Assembly: GCA_036365515.1 (NCBI GenBank)
Contig: CM070875.1
Coordinates: forward strand, 105,194,628-105,258,627
Source: Torymus aiolomorphi
Taxonomy: Eukaryota; Arthropoda; Insecta; Hymenoptera; Torymidae
Reading direction: 5' to 3'
Length of the DNA stretch: 64,000 nt
The translations under genes and the position numbers were made by a program. The notes under the pieces were generated by a model. That model worked only from the letters and a program-made list of their open reading frames with translations. It made no database searches and was not told the origin of the DNA. Below are positions 27,304-39,089 of the stretch, piece after piece (position 1 is the stretch's first letter; every line of letters starts with the position of its first letter).

Positions 27304-30300
27304 CCCGCGTGAAAATAAAATATGAGATCTCATATGAGATCGTAATTAAAACCTCATGTAAATCTCATACAGATCTCATATGAGATCGTAATTAAAATCA
27401 CATGTAGATCTCATGCAGATCTTATATGAGATCAATATGAGATCTCAGTGAGATGTCATATGAGAATTTCAGACATGAGATCTCATATGAGATCTAATCT
27501 GCGATTTTGTATTTAAAAAATATATATTATGAGATCTCATACGAGATCTCATATGCGATCTCATATAAGATCTCATCTGCGATTTTGTTTTAAAAAAATG
27601 TATTGAGATCTCATATGAGATCTCATGTACGATTTAGTATTGAAAAAATATTATGAGATCTCATATGAGATCTCATCTGCAATTTTCTCTTAAAATAAAT
27701 TATTAAATTTTATTCACTAATTGAAAACACAAAATACAAGTAATATCTTTCTATCATATCTTTATTATATAAATGTAAAGAGAAAATACATTTTACTTTA
27801 TATAACATAATGTACATGTTAAAAAAAATATTAAAAATATTTTCAACAAGCTTATGAGTAATAACATTTATATTTACTTTCTTAAATAATATTCTTTATT
27901 AGCATTGTTATATCTACTCAAAATTGAATTTGATAAGTAATCTCTTAGTAATTGTGTGTGACAAAGCTGAAAGTAAAGTACTATAGAAAAGTTGAAATCA
28001 AAGTAGTTGAAAGACAATTTAACAATTGCATATTCCAACGCACAGACAAATACTTCTTACGCAATCATGTTTAAATAAAATACGGTTTTTTTATTAAGTC
28101 TTAGCTTCAAAAGAATTGTATATTTTTTAAATATCTATCGAAACCAATAATTTGTATTTTTGACAATCCGATGGATTTGAGAACTTAATATTATTCATAT
28201 ATCTCATGTTATTGATCTTGTCGCTGAATTTTGTGAAAGCATGAAAAATACATTAAACATCTATTTTCAACAGGCTTATGAATAATACCATTGATATTTA
28301 CTTTCCTAAATAAATATTCTCTATTAGCATTCTTATATCTACTCAAAATTGAATTTCATAAGTAAAATATTAGTAATTGTGTGTGCCAAAGCTGAAAGTA
28401 AAGTACTATAAAAAAGTTGAAATCAAAGTAGTTGAAAGACAATTTAGCAATTCCATATTCCAACGCACAGACAAATACTTCTTCCGCGGTCATGTTTAAA
28501 TGAAATATGGTTTTTTTATTAAGCCTTCGCTTCAAAAGAATTGTATATTTTTTAAACAACAATCGAAACCAATAATTTGTATTTTCGAAAACCCGATGGA
28601 TTTGAGAACTTAATATTATTCAAATATCTCATGTCATGGATCTTGTCGCTGAATTTTGTGAAAGCATGAAAAATACATTAACATATATTTTCTGTGGAAG
28701 CCATTTACACTGTTAACACACTCAATTTGCATTTTTCATCTCTACTCAAAATTGAATTTAATAAGTATGTAATCTGAATTTGTAATAATAATAATAAATT
28801 TGTAATAATCTTATAAATCATTAATATCCATAATTCAATTAGTTAATTTTAAACTTGCATTCAGTAGTTTATGAAATTTTATGAAGCGAAGGCTTCATAA
28901 ATAAACCATATTTTATTTAAAAATGATTGTGTAAGAAATATTTCTCTCTGCGTTGGAGTTGGAATACGCAATTGCTAAATTGTCTCTCAACTACTTTGAT
29001 ATTAACTATTTTATAGTATTTTACTTTCAGGTTTGGCACACACAATTACTAATAGATTACTTATCAAATTCAATTTTGAGTGTATATAAGAATGCTAATT
29101 AATAGAGAATATTAACAGTACAAGCGGCTCCAATTGCAAATTTAGGAAAGTAAATATAAATGGTATTACTCATAAACGATAAACCTTATGAAAATATTGT
29201 TGAAAATACTTGTTTAAGGTATTTTTCATGCTTTAACAAGATTCAACAACAAAGATCCATAACATGAGATACATGAATAATATTAAGTTCACAAATACAT
29301 CTGGTTGTCAAAAATACAAGTTGTTGGTTTCTATTGTTCATTCTACAAGTAAAATACCTATTCACCCGTTACAGAGGTTAGGAACAAGCAACGGCTTACT
29401 GAATCTATGCTTTGATGCCGATCCAATGGCCTTGTTATCTCCGTCGAGTCACCAGCAAGCAACGAACGCGATGACAGTACCGACACCCGCCAGGATACCG
29501 AACTGCAGCAGCCGCTGTTATCGCTCGGAACGCCGGAGGAGACGCACGCACGGCAACGCCGGTCAGCCTTTCTTTCCAGTACAATCAATTCATTCAATCA
29601 GGGTGCCGAACTACAGAAATAGTTGTAGTCAATTCAATCATCTATTGGCGCTGCCGTGCCTCATCTGCGCCTGCAATGCCATTCGTGTCTGGTCCGGCGT
29701 TAGATTAGAAATCTATCCAAAGCATAGATTTGGTAAGCCGTTGTTCGCTCCTAACCTCACGAATGGGTGAATGGGCATTTTACTTGTAGAATGTATCAAT
29801 AGAAACCAATAACATGTATTTTTGACAACCAGATGTATTTGTGAACTTAATATTATTCATATACCTCATGTTATGGATCTTTGTTGTTGAATCTTGTTAA
29901 AGAATGAAAAATACCTTAAACAAGTATTTTCAACAATATTTTCATAAGGTTTATCGTTTATGAGTAATAACATTTATATTTACTTTCCTAAATTTGCAAT
30001 GGGAGCCGCTTGCACTGTTAATATTCTCTATTAGCATTCTTATATACACTCAAAATTGAATTTGATAAGTAATCTATTAGTAATTGTGTGTGCCAAAGCT
30101 GAAAGTAAAGTACTATAAAAAAGTTAATATGAAAGTAGTTGAGAGACAATTTAGCAATTGCGTATTCCAACTCCAACGTAGAGACAAATACATCTTACAC
30201 AATCATTTTTAAATAAAATATGGTTTATTTATGAAGCCTTCGCTTCATAAAATTTCATAAACTACTGAATGCAAGTTTGAAAATTAACTAATTGAATTAT

Positions 30301-31306
30301 GGATATTAATGATTTATAAGATTATTACAAATTTATTATTATTATTACAAATTCAGATTACATACTTATCAAATTTAATTTTGAGTAGACATGAAAAATG
30401 CAAATTGAGTGTGTTAACAGTGTAAATGGCTCCCACAGAAAATAGATGTTAATGTATTTTTCATGCTTTCACAAAATTCAGCGACAAGATCCATGACATG
30501 AGATATATGAATAATATTAAGTTCTCAAATCCATCAGGTTGTCAAAAATACAATTTATTGATTTCGATTGATGTTTAAAAAATATACAATTCTTTTGAAG
30601 CGAAGGCTTAATAAAAAAAACCATATTTCATTTAAACATGACTGCGTAAGAAGTATTTGTCTGTACGTTGGAATATGCCATTGCTAAATTATTTTTTAAC
30701 TACTTTGATTTCAACTTTTTTATAGTACTTTACTTTCAGCTTTGGCACACACAATTACTAATATTTTACTTATGAAATTCAATTTTGAGTAGATATAAGA
30801 ACGCTAATAGAGAATATTTATTTAGGAAAATAAATATAAATGTTATTACTCATAAGCCTGTTGAAAATATTGTTGAAAATAGATTAGTATTAGTTTATGG
30901 TTCCTATAAAAAAAAATATCTTTAATGTTTTTTTTAACATGTACGTTATATTATATACAGAAAATTGTATTTTCTCTTTACATTGATATAATAAAGATAT
31001 TATAGAAAGATATTACTTGTATTTTGCATTTTCAATTAATCAATAAAATTTAATAATTTATTTTAATAGATAATCGCAGATGAGATCTCATATGAGATCG
31101 CATATCAGATCTCGTATGAGAGATCATAATATATATTTTTTAAATACAAAATCGCAGATGAGATCTTATATGAGATCTCATGTCTGAAATTCTCATATGA
31201 GATCACACTGAGATCGCATATAGATCTCATATGAGATCTGTATGAGATCTACATGAGATTTTAATTAAGATCTCATATGAGATCTCATATTTTATTTTCA
31301 CGCAGG
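27304..31306. mobile_element. 4 kb palindromic (foldback) element with GAGATCTCATAT arrays
   Basis: The ends are CCCGCGTGAAAATAAAATAT and, inverted, ATATTTTATTTTCACGCAGG. The right arm of the large inverted repeat is uninterrupted here (at about 36857), and TG occurs on both sides. Next to each end is a run of ATGAGATCTCATATGAGATC units (27318-27680 and 31075-31290). Inside, a ~420-bp unit (TTTTCAAC ... CTTATGAGTAATAAC ... CTCAAAATTGAATT ... GAAAGTAAAGTACTATA) occurs about five times in alternating orientation (starts near 27838, 28263; inverted near 29250; again 29923; inverted near 30880). The whole can fold on a GC-rich centre at 29355-29765. There is no transposase. Confidence 0.8.
29355..29765. 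other. GC-rich core at the centre of the palindrome, probably captured DNA
   Basis: About 50% GC, against roughly 28% around it. It is bounded by a diverged inverted repeat (ATTCACCCGTTACAGAGGTTAG at 29359 against CTAACCTCACGAATGGGTGAAT at 29752). A plus frame of 168 codons spans it, and another frame reads an acidic, Ser/Thr/Gln-rich stretch. Neither is recognisable. It could be a piece of host exon or of another repeat. Confidence 0.45.
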
Positions 31307-31359
31307 TGTACAAATAATAATATTGTTAATATATAACTTTCTACGAAAGTATAAAATAA

Positions 31360-32130
31360 GGCAAGTATAGACGTTTTTTCTGTATAATATCTATCTATAA
31401 AATAATAATATTTATGATTTTGTAAAAGAAATCAACTAAATAACAGTGAAAGTCTTTTACTTCTTTGAGTCATTGTATGCTGAACAAATTATACGTAAGT
31501 AAGTACATTCAAATTGTTCACTGCAAATCAGACAAACGAAAGTTGCGAAATCAATTATCGTCCGTCAAGTAATGCAAACCGCTCTCGAAAACTATTGTAT
31601 GACTATTCTCAGAAATGAATTCAAATTTGTTCATCTTTCTATACAAGTTAAACACAAGAAAGTACTGAAATCAATTTATTGTAGTCAAGTACCTATAAGT
31701 TAACTTGACTGACATAATAGAACTTTTAGTACCTTTCGTGTAAAATTACATTTTACGCCAACGTTGTAACTTCAAAAATATTCAGCCAGCGAGCATAAAG
31801 TACTACTTAACGCCTAACAGGCGCAATAGCGCACATGATACTCCTACAAAATATTATAGAACCTACGCACTTTACGCCGTGTTTTATTTCTAAAATTCAT
31901 AAGAATTTTTTCTGATATTTACGAAAAGTCAAAGCCTATATAAAAAAATTACATAGTTACCACCACATCACCATTTTGCATTATTCTTTCTCAATTTTGA
32001 AATTTCTATAATATTAGGTATCTTGGGAGGACAATAGAAGTCTGTAGAGCTGCTCTAGCAGGGGTGGGTCCTCCAATCTCCCATACATACTCGGCGGGCT
32101 CGACGGTTTGCAGTTTACCGGTGGGCTTTG
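31360..32130. other. Inner left arm of the large inverted repeat, non-coding
   Basis: Sequence with boxes TAAGTTAACTTGACTGACATA, CGCACTTTACGCC and GAGCTGCTCTAGCAGGGGTG that all recur inverted at 35690-36700. No gene is visible. Confidence 0.6.
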
Positions 32131-32488
32131 TAAATGTAGAATACGAATTTTTTGCATAAATTCATTAACAATGTTTATACCTATAAGTCCACTATAAATA
32201 ATTACATTGACTCTAATTTTTAATTGATACCGTTTAAATATAATATCCCTACATGTGCAAAATCTCATGATTTAGTTGCATTACCCAAAATATTTATCCT
32301 TGTGTCCGTCTTTTTTATGCGGGAATGAGATAAAAAATGCATATAAATTTATAGTCTACTTAAAGTGCCTTATTAGATTTTACTAACCATTTTATAAGCC
32401 ACCTACTTTTTATCCTTTTCCTGCGTGTAAATATCATATGAGATCTCATATGAGCATTTCAGACATCAGATCTCATATCAGATATATA

Positions 32489-35454
32489 TGAAGCGTTTCA
32501 CGTCAACTGCCTCAGTGCCGCACGCGAGCGCCAAATCGTGCTATTTCCAACTCATGTTCATAATACTAAAATATAATTAAAAAAATTGTTTTATAAGCGT
32601 TTCCGATGTATTTTTTCTCAGCTTTCCAATGGTGTACACAGTTTTTTCAAAATTTTCCATTTTCACCTTCAAAAAGTACAAAACGTCTTATATCTCAAAA
32701 AGTGTATTTTTAATATTGTTTTTGACCATTTAGATCAAAACCTGAGCATTTTTTACATAGGAAATGATTTTTTTCAGAATTTGCTCAGGATGTTTTCTTC
32801 AAGAAATAGAACGTGAAAGAGTAGCGCAACGGCTCTCCTGCGCACGAGATGTCGCGCGGGACGTCGCGTAAACTAGGCCTGCCTCGCTACCTAATAACCT
32901 TTCATAATCTTTACCTGTTCTTCGAATTCTTTGTAATGTAAGAATAATATTTTATTGACTTTTTTATAAAAAAAAAAAAAAACAGAATTTCATACCAGCA
33001 ATATAGTAAACATACTAACGCTCTTTTCTCAGTGCAGATAATTTTTCTTTGTTTTTTCTAATAGTTTTTCTCGGGAAGATTTAATATTCAGAACTTAAAG
33101 AGATTTTTTTGAGCTTCAATGTACTTTCATCAATTGGAATAATAGCATGGTATTGTAATGTGTCTGGTATGAATTTAGCCTTAGCCAGTTTTGGTTTTAC
33201 TTTCAAGACAGTATCTTCATATGATTCTTTGCTGCTATAAAAAACTTTGGTTTCTTTGCAATAATCTTTAGTCCAGTTATAAAGTTTTCTGGCGTTAAAA
33301 TATGATTATTAGAAGAAACTTGTAAACTCGCTCGTTTTGCACCTCTTCTTAGATTGGCGCCTATACCATCGCATGCACCTTTGCTATGTTCTGTGGCATA
33401 AAAATACCACTCAGCTGGAATACCAAAATCTTCCTCAAGAAAAAAAAGATTTAGAAAATTAGATTTATTTTTAAAATGTTGACCTGCTCCATCAGTCAAA
33501 TAATAGACTTTATTTTACTATGAATTTAGTTTTGGGGTAAGATATTATAACTTTTTGATATTTATAAACGGCAACAGTATCATGGTTTAGATCGTCGGAA
33601 ATAACAGCAATGCGTACATGTTTAAGCTCTTCATTTTCTTTATAATACACAACAACAGTAAAAAGAGTTGCTTGGTTGTTGTTTCAGTGTAACAATTGTG
33701 TAGAATTTTGTATAACAAACGCATAATTTTCGGCAAAATCACAACACACAATAAATTCTCCTTGTTGAAGGTTGTTTTTTAAGTCACTTACAAAAAGTGA
33801 TTGATTCTTAGAAAAAAATCGTTTGATTTTAATTTTACCAATTTTTCTCCCAGTATGTCCATCAATTGATGAACATTTACAGTTTTAGAAGCTGCTGTAC
33901 ACCGATCTGTTTGAAACCATGATTCATACTCTATTTGAAAAATATCACTTTCATCAAAACATTCAAGCAGATGTTTACGTAATATGCACATATTGGGGCA
34001 ATCTAAACAGTCATCCAAATAGCATCTATCGTGTGCATCATTACACATAATTGCTTGGATGCAATCGTGGCAGTTTTTAAGAGGCAATCTAGTATCTTTT
34101 GTTAAATTTTCTAGATCCATAGTATTTAGAATGAGCTTTACGTTTTCGTGATGTACACACAAGCATACATTATGCGTACCACTACTTGTGTAAATTTAGT
34201 AAAACCAATATTAACGTGTTCATTTTCTTTTTTATATGAACTATACGGTTCATTTAAATTACCAAACAGTAATATTTTTGAACATGTTCTCTTTTGCCAT
34301 TGCTCTGCTTAACAGATATGTAATCTTTTAAACCTGGCATAATTCGGCTTACATAATCTTTTTCATAAAATGTTCTCACTGAATTTACAGTTTCAGCTGA
34401 AAGTAGTTTGCCACTTTTATTAGCAGGTATTGAAAAAATTCCATTTTTAGCTACTAAATTTTTTGCTTCCCGAGCTACCCGTTCAGTGCAAGCGAATTCT
34501 CGTATTAAGTCCCTACAACTGAAGTCCCTAACTGAATTCTCTTTTGCTTATTTGTTGAGTCTGAAATTTTTTTCTTTATTTGTTCAAGAACTGCAATACC
34601 AGCTTTGTGACACTCATCGTTACACACTATTTTAGCTTTTTAGCATCAGCTGGAGGTAAACTTGATTTATGTTCGCAAATTTGGCGTTGACAGTTAGAAC
34701 AAATTTTTGCTTTTTCTGGTACTAAGGGATATGCGCTTCTTAAAGGTGTTGAAAAGTCGATCAAATCTTTTATTTTATATGAAGTGTGATAATTTTTATT
34801 TAAAGGATTTATGCATTTTAATTTCCAAGTTGAATCCATTTTAGTTGCTACAATAAACGAAAGAAATAACGAAACAAAGAGTTACTGATGATTTAATCAT
34901 CAAATACATGAAAGACACCATGAAATCCAAGTTTGATTGTATTGATCGAAATTCGAAAAAATTTCGAAGAGGAATAAGATGTAAAGTCATTGCAATTATA
35001 TACTTTCGACGTAACGATACACATACGGATAGAAAATTCCGATATGAAAGCCACCTATCGAAAGAAAAATGAATCATGTGATGCCGTGCGACGTCCCGCG
35101 CGCAGGACAGCCGTTGTCCTAATCTTTCGCGTTCTATTTCTCGAAGAAAACATCCTGAGCAAATTATGAAAAAAATCATTTTCGATGTAAAAAATGCTTA
35201 GGTTTCGATCTAAATGGTAAAAAAAATATTAAAAATACACTTTATGAGATATAAGAAGTTTTGTACTTTCTGAAGGTGAAAATGGAAAATTTCGGAGAAA
35301 CTGCCTACACCATTGAAAAGCTGAAGAAAAAATACGTCGGAAATGCTTATGATACAATTTTTTTAGTTACATTTTAGTATCATAAACATGAGTTAGAAAT
35401 AGCAAGATTTGGCGTTCGCGCGCGGCGCTGGGGCAGTTGACGTGAAACGCCTCA
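32489..35454 (-). mobile_element. 3 kb DNA transposon with long TIRs (same family as 1-735)
   Basis: TGAAGCGTTTCACGTCAACT at the left and AGTTGACGTGAAACGCCTCA at the right are inverted. The repeat extends inward about 380 bp (to GAACGTGAAAGAGTAGCGCA near 32810 and its counterpart near 35100). It contains one decayed transposase-like gene on the minus strand. ATAT lies on both outer sides, which may be a duplication or part of the TIR. Confidence 0.8.
33081..34839 (-). pseudogene. DDE-like transposase of an unnamed insect family
   Basis: It starts at 34839 with a zinc-ribbon-like N-terminus (ICSNCQRQICEH) and is interrupted by frameshifts near 34620, 34170, 33780 and 33500. The core reads DLKNNLQQGEFIVCCDFAENYAF (first acidic site DFAEN), then a Q-x-TLFTVVVYY strand, ISDD, HDT, DGAGQHFKNK (second Asp) and WYFYATEHSKGACDGIG (third acidic candidate in the HxKGxxDG box). 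The C-terminus FYSSKE ... YHAIIPIDES ends at 33081. The three acidic motifs on alternating strands fit an RNase H-fold nuclease. The assignment is by motif order, not by a named family. Confidence 0.7.
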
Positions 35455-35914
35455 TATGTGATGTCATCTGCAATTTTATATATTATGGGATCTCATGAGA
35501 TCTCATATGAAATCTCATATGATATTTTCATGCGGGTTTGTACTTTTTATTTAAAAACAGAGTAATATATTCAACACGGATCAGTATTTGATATGTAGAA
35601 GCAACCTGTTTATTCATTTTATCTGATCTTTAAACATATATGAATATTGATATGAAAATGACCATGTCTACACCTTAAACTGCAAACCGTCGGGCCCGCC
35701 AAGTATGTATGGCAGATTGGAGGACACACCCCTGCTAGAGCAGCTCTATAGAATTCTATTGTCCTCCCAGGATGCGTAATATTATAGAAATTTCAAAATT
35801 GAGAAAGAATAATGCAAAATGGTGACGTGGTGGTAACTATGTAATTTTTTTATTTTTTGACCTTTCGTAAATATCAGAAAAAATTCTTATGAATTTCAGA
35901 AATAAAACACAGGC

Positions 35915-36720
35915 GTAAAGTGCGTAGGTTCTATAAACTTTTGTAGGAGTATTATGTGACCTATTGCGCCTGTTAGGCGTTAAGTGGTACTTTATGCCCG
36001 CTGGGTGAATATTTGTGAAGTTACAACGTGGACATAAAATATAATTTTACACGTAAGGTACTAAAAGTTCTATTATGTCAGTCAAGTTAACTTATGGGTA
36101 CTTGACTACAATAAATTGATTTCAGTACTTTTTTGTGTTTAATTTGTATAGAAGAATGAACAAATTTGAATACATTTCTGAGCACAGTAGTACAGTTCTT
36201 TCGGAGAGTTGTTTGCATTACTTGACCATCGGCAATTGAGTTCACAACTTTCGTTTCTTTGATTTACAATGAACAATTTGAATGTACTTACATAATATTA
36301 TATGATTGAAATAATTTTTGCCCACACGGACGTAAAGTGCGTAGGTTTTATAAAGTTTCGTAGGAGTACGGGAGCTATTACACCCTTGGGCGTTAAGTAG
36401 TACTTTGTGCCCGCTGGTTGAATATGTTTGAGTAGTACGAAACGTTGTATTATGTCAGCCAAGTTAACTTATGGGTACTTGACTATAATAAATTGATTTC
36501 AGTACTTCCTTCTATTTAATTTGTATAGAAAGATGAACAAATTTGTATACATTTCTGAGAATAATCATACAGTAGTTTCCGAGAGTTGTTTGCATTACTT
36601 GACTATCGATAATTGATTTCACAACTTTCGTTTATCTGATTAGCAGTGAACAATATGAATGTACTTACTTACGTATAATTTGTTCAGCATACAATGACTC
36701 AAAGAAGTGAAAGACTTCCA
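35915..36720. repeat. Tandem duplication of about 410 bp in the right arm
   Basis: CGTAAAGTGCGTAGGTT ... TTAACTTATGGGTACTTGACTA ... TTGTTTGCATTACTTGACxATC occurs at 35914-36310 and again at 36330-36700. The left arm has one copy. Confidence 0.8.
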
Positions 36721-37333
36721 CTGGCATTTATTTGATTTCTTTTACAAAATCATAAATATTATTATATTTAGATAGATATTATACAGAAAAAAAGTCTATA
36801 CTTGCCTTATTTTATACTTTCGTAGAAAGATTTGTATTAACAATATTATTATTTGTACAGTCATGAAAAAAATTATTACCATTTGTAAAAAGTGCTTATT
36901 GAATAGATGAGACTAGAAGAATTAAAAGGATTAGACAAATTGTATTGTAAGAACATACTTAAAAAATTATCTTTTAAAAAACGTGTTGACTGTTTAAAAA
37001 AAATATTTAAGCTCTCATTAAAGTTTTTGGTACTTAATTTGACGGATGTTGAGAGAGAGGGCGAGGGGGAGAGGGGGAGAGGGGGAGAGGAGCGAGAGAG
37101 AGAGAGGGAGAGAGATTCTCAATACTTGGAATTGTTGAAATTATCACTTGCTACACATCTTATAAAATTAAAAACAAAAGTTTATAAGCTAAGAATCATT
37201 GTGAGAAAAAAATCTTTCTCGATATTCTTTTATAGTAGATATAACTTCTTGAAATTATTATTGATTGAAACTACTTAAATTAATAGCCCACACATAGTCT
37301 TGTAAATTAAAATCACAACAAATTTATGAACTA

Positions 37334-37929
37334 TCAAGGAGAGGGTTTCAGCTGCGGGAAACGGATTTTAGCGGGCATTGGAGAGTCGATTTCTTGTACC
37401 TAAAAATGAAGCCCAGTGCTCACATTTCCGTCAAATGGGCTCTTTTTCTTGAGATATGGGCAATTTAATCTCAAATATAGTCTATTTCGTTAAAAAATGA
37501 TGTCTCTTCTATTGACTGTCACATTGTAAATATTTAAGATACGACAATGAGGAAGAAAAATTATAAAAGTAGACCGTAACAGCTAAAATTTAAGCCCTGA
37601 TTCGTTAAAAAATATTGATTTTTCAGGAAGTTACAGGCAATCAAAGATAATGTACGAAAATGGTTAAAAATACGATCCATTTAATCGGTTGAAATGAAGA
37701 CAAATTTTTAACTGTTACTGTCTATTTTTATAATTTTTCTTCCTCGCCTTCCTATCTTAAATACTTGCAATGTGACAGTCAATAGAAGAGACATCATTTT
37801 TTGACGAAATAGACGATATTTGAAATTAAATTGCCCATATCTTAAGAAAAAGGACCCATTTTAGGTACCAGAAATCGACTCTCCAATGCCCGCTAAAATC
37901 CGTTTCCCGCAGCTGAAACCCTCTCCTTG
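37334..37929. mobile_element. Hairpin MITE with TA target duplication
   Basis: TCAAGGAGAGGGTTTCAGC at the left and GCTGAAACCCTCTCCTTG at the right. The arms of about 250 bp are nearly complementary and carry no coding. TA flanks both ends (37332-37333, 37930-37931). The left arm of the large inverted repeat has the uninterrupted site at about 26770 with a single TA. A TA duplication suggests mobilisation by a Tc1/mariner-type transposase; this is inference. Confidence 0.88.
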
Positions 37930-38157
37930 TAAGAATCACTAAGAATAAAAGCTTTCTTGACATTCTTGTATGGATATAATTTTTTGATATAAAATACTTG
38001 AGCATGATGTACTTCTAAAATAAAATCTGAGAAAATCTTACATCTTACTATTTCCGAGTTTTAATAATGCTAGTTTACCTTTAGAAATCATAGGGCCAGT
38101 AAAGCATCGATAATTAAAAGACCTAAAGTAGAACAAGTCTCTGCTAGAGAATTATCT

Positions 38158-38400
38158 GCAGCAGTATTTCTTTTTGTTTCTACTACAGGAGGTTGCGTGT
38201 TTTTACAGACTTGAACATAATCTTTTGGTGGCCTCAATGGATAATAATGATTGATTTACACCATCACATGTTCAACTCATATCAAAACAACCAACTTAAA
38301 CCACAAACAATTAAAGTTATCTATGAAAATAAGATACAGTCTAAACAGTTTGCTAATATGTTTGCGCGTTGTTTTCTCAAAATAATCAACCATCACTTAA
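38158..38400. other. Spacer between the large inverted repeat and the TTAA element
   Basis: AT-rich, no recognisable gene. The frame at 38193-38462 runs across the TTAA element boundary and is therefore not a gene. Confidence 0.5.
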
Positions 38401-38886
38401 GGGGGTCGGACACCTTTAGAATGACGAAAAATCAATTTTTTTTTTATTATATATTTTACTAAAAAAATACATGTAGAATATATCCCAATTAGTTTTGAAG
38501 CATTATCTATTTTTGTTTTAAGAATATACACAAAACACTGATAAAGCTTTTCATTTGTTTTTTGTTCAAATTACATTTTTCCCCTTGCATACATAATTAT
38601 ATAATCATATATTATTTCTACTAATTTTTTTTTTCATTTCACTGTTATTAATATATTTAAAATTCTCACTCTAAATATCTGTCTGTATATACTTTAAAAG
38701 ATCCAAAAATAATATTTTAAACATTAATACGAAGATAAAAAATAAATAATATAATTTATGCACGGTATTTTTGACAAAAATAAAAATTTGATTTTAAAAC
38801 TTATATAGCAGTTAAGTTGGCACCGTAACAACCTGACTTATCAACAACAGCCTCTTACAGGCTCGCAGCTCACTCCTTTATTGTAA

Positions 38887-39089
38887 CAGTGAATCCACAT
38901 TGCATGCCGTATGCTGTATGCCGTATGCCGTCAGAAAAATAGTTGTTGTCCGAAATCTATAATATTTATAACTCTATGGTTACAATTCCTATAGGATTTA
39001 TAACCATAGAGTTATAAATCCTATAGATTTCAGACAACAACTTTTTTTCTGACGGCATACGGCATACGGCATGCAATGTGGATTCACTG
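38887..39089. mobile_element. 203-bp palindromic MITE with TAA duplication
   Basis: CAGTGAATCCACATTGCATG at one end and its complement at the other, nearly full-length hairpin, flanked by TAA (38884-38886, 39090-39092). A three-base TWA duplication fits PIF/Harbinger MITEs. A CGTATGC triplication is present in both arms. Confidence 0.8.

Larger units (their letters stand above)
32417..35525. mobile_element. Second, shorter element with GAGATCTCATAT ends, interrupted
   Basis: Left end CCTGCGTGTAAATATCATAT (about 32421) and right end ATATGATATTTTCATGCGGG (about 35525) match the termini of the 27304-31306 element. Its own body is only about 140 bp. The rest is the DNA transposon inserted at 32489-35454. 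Confidence 0.65.
18950..38157. repeat. Very large inverted repeat, arms split by later insertions
   Basis: The left arm (18950-18997, 26590-27303, 31309-32130) is complementary, in order, to the right arm (38157-37932, 37331-36862, 36861-35690). Check points: TTCTACATTAGGTCTTTTAA at 18974 against TTAAAAGACCTAAAGTAGAA near 38117; TCTAGTCTCATCTATTCA at 27244 against TGAATAGATGAGACTAGA at 36899; and the GCTCTAGCAGGGGTG / CACCCCTGCTAGAGC pair at 32051 and 35727. Arm identity is perhaps 85-90% by eye. The right arm has an extra ~410-bp duplication. Because the arms are otherwise alike, each serves as the empty site for insertions in the other. Confidence 0.85.

Noticed and set aside
26952..27383. 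143-codon Ser/Pro-rich frame
   Set aside because: Half of it is the CT microsatellite, and it crosses the boundary of the palindromic element at 27304.
29264..29770. 168-codon frame as a host gene
   Set aside because: It begins in the AT-rich palindrome arm and ends in the inverted border; no recognisable domain. Kept only as possible captured DNA.
36907..37278. 123-codon frame with Glu/Arg repeats
   Set aside because: It contains the GA microsatellite and is mirrored by an equally meaningless frame in the left arm.
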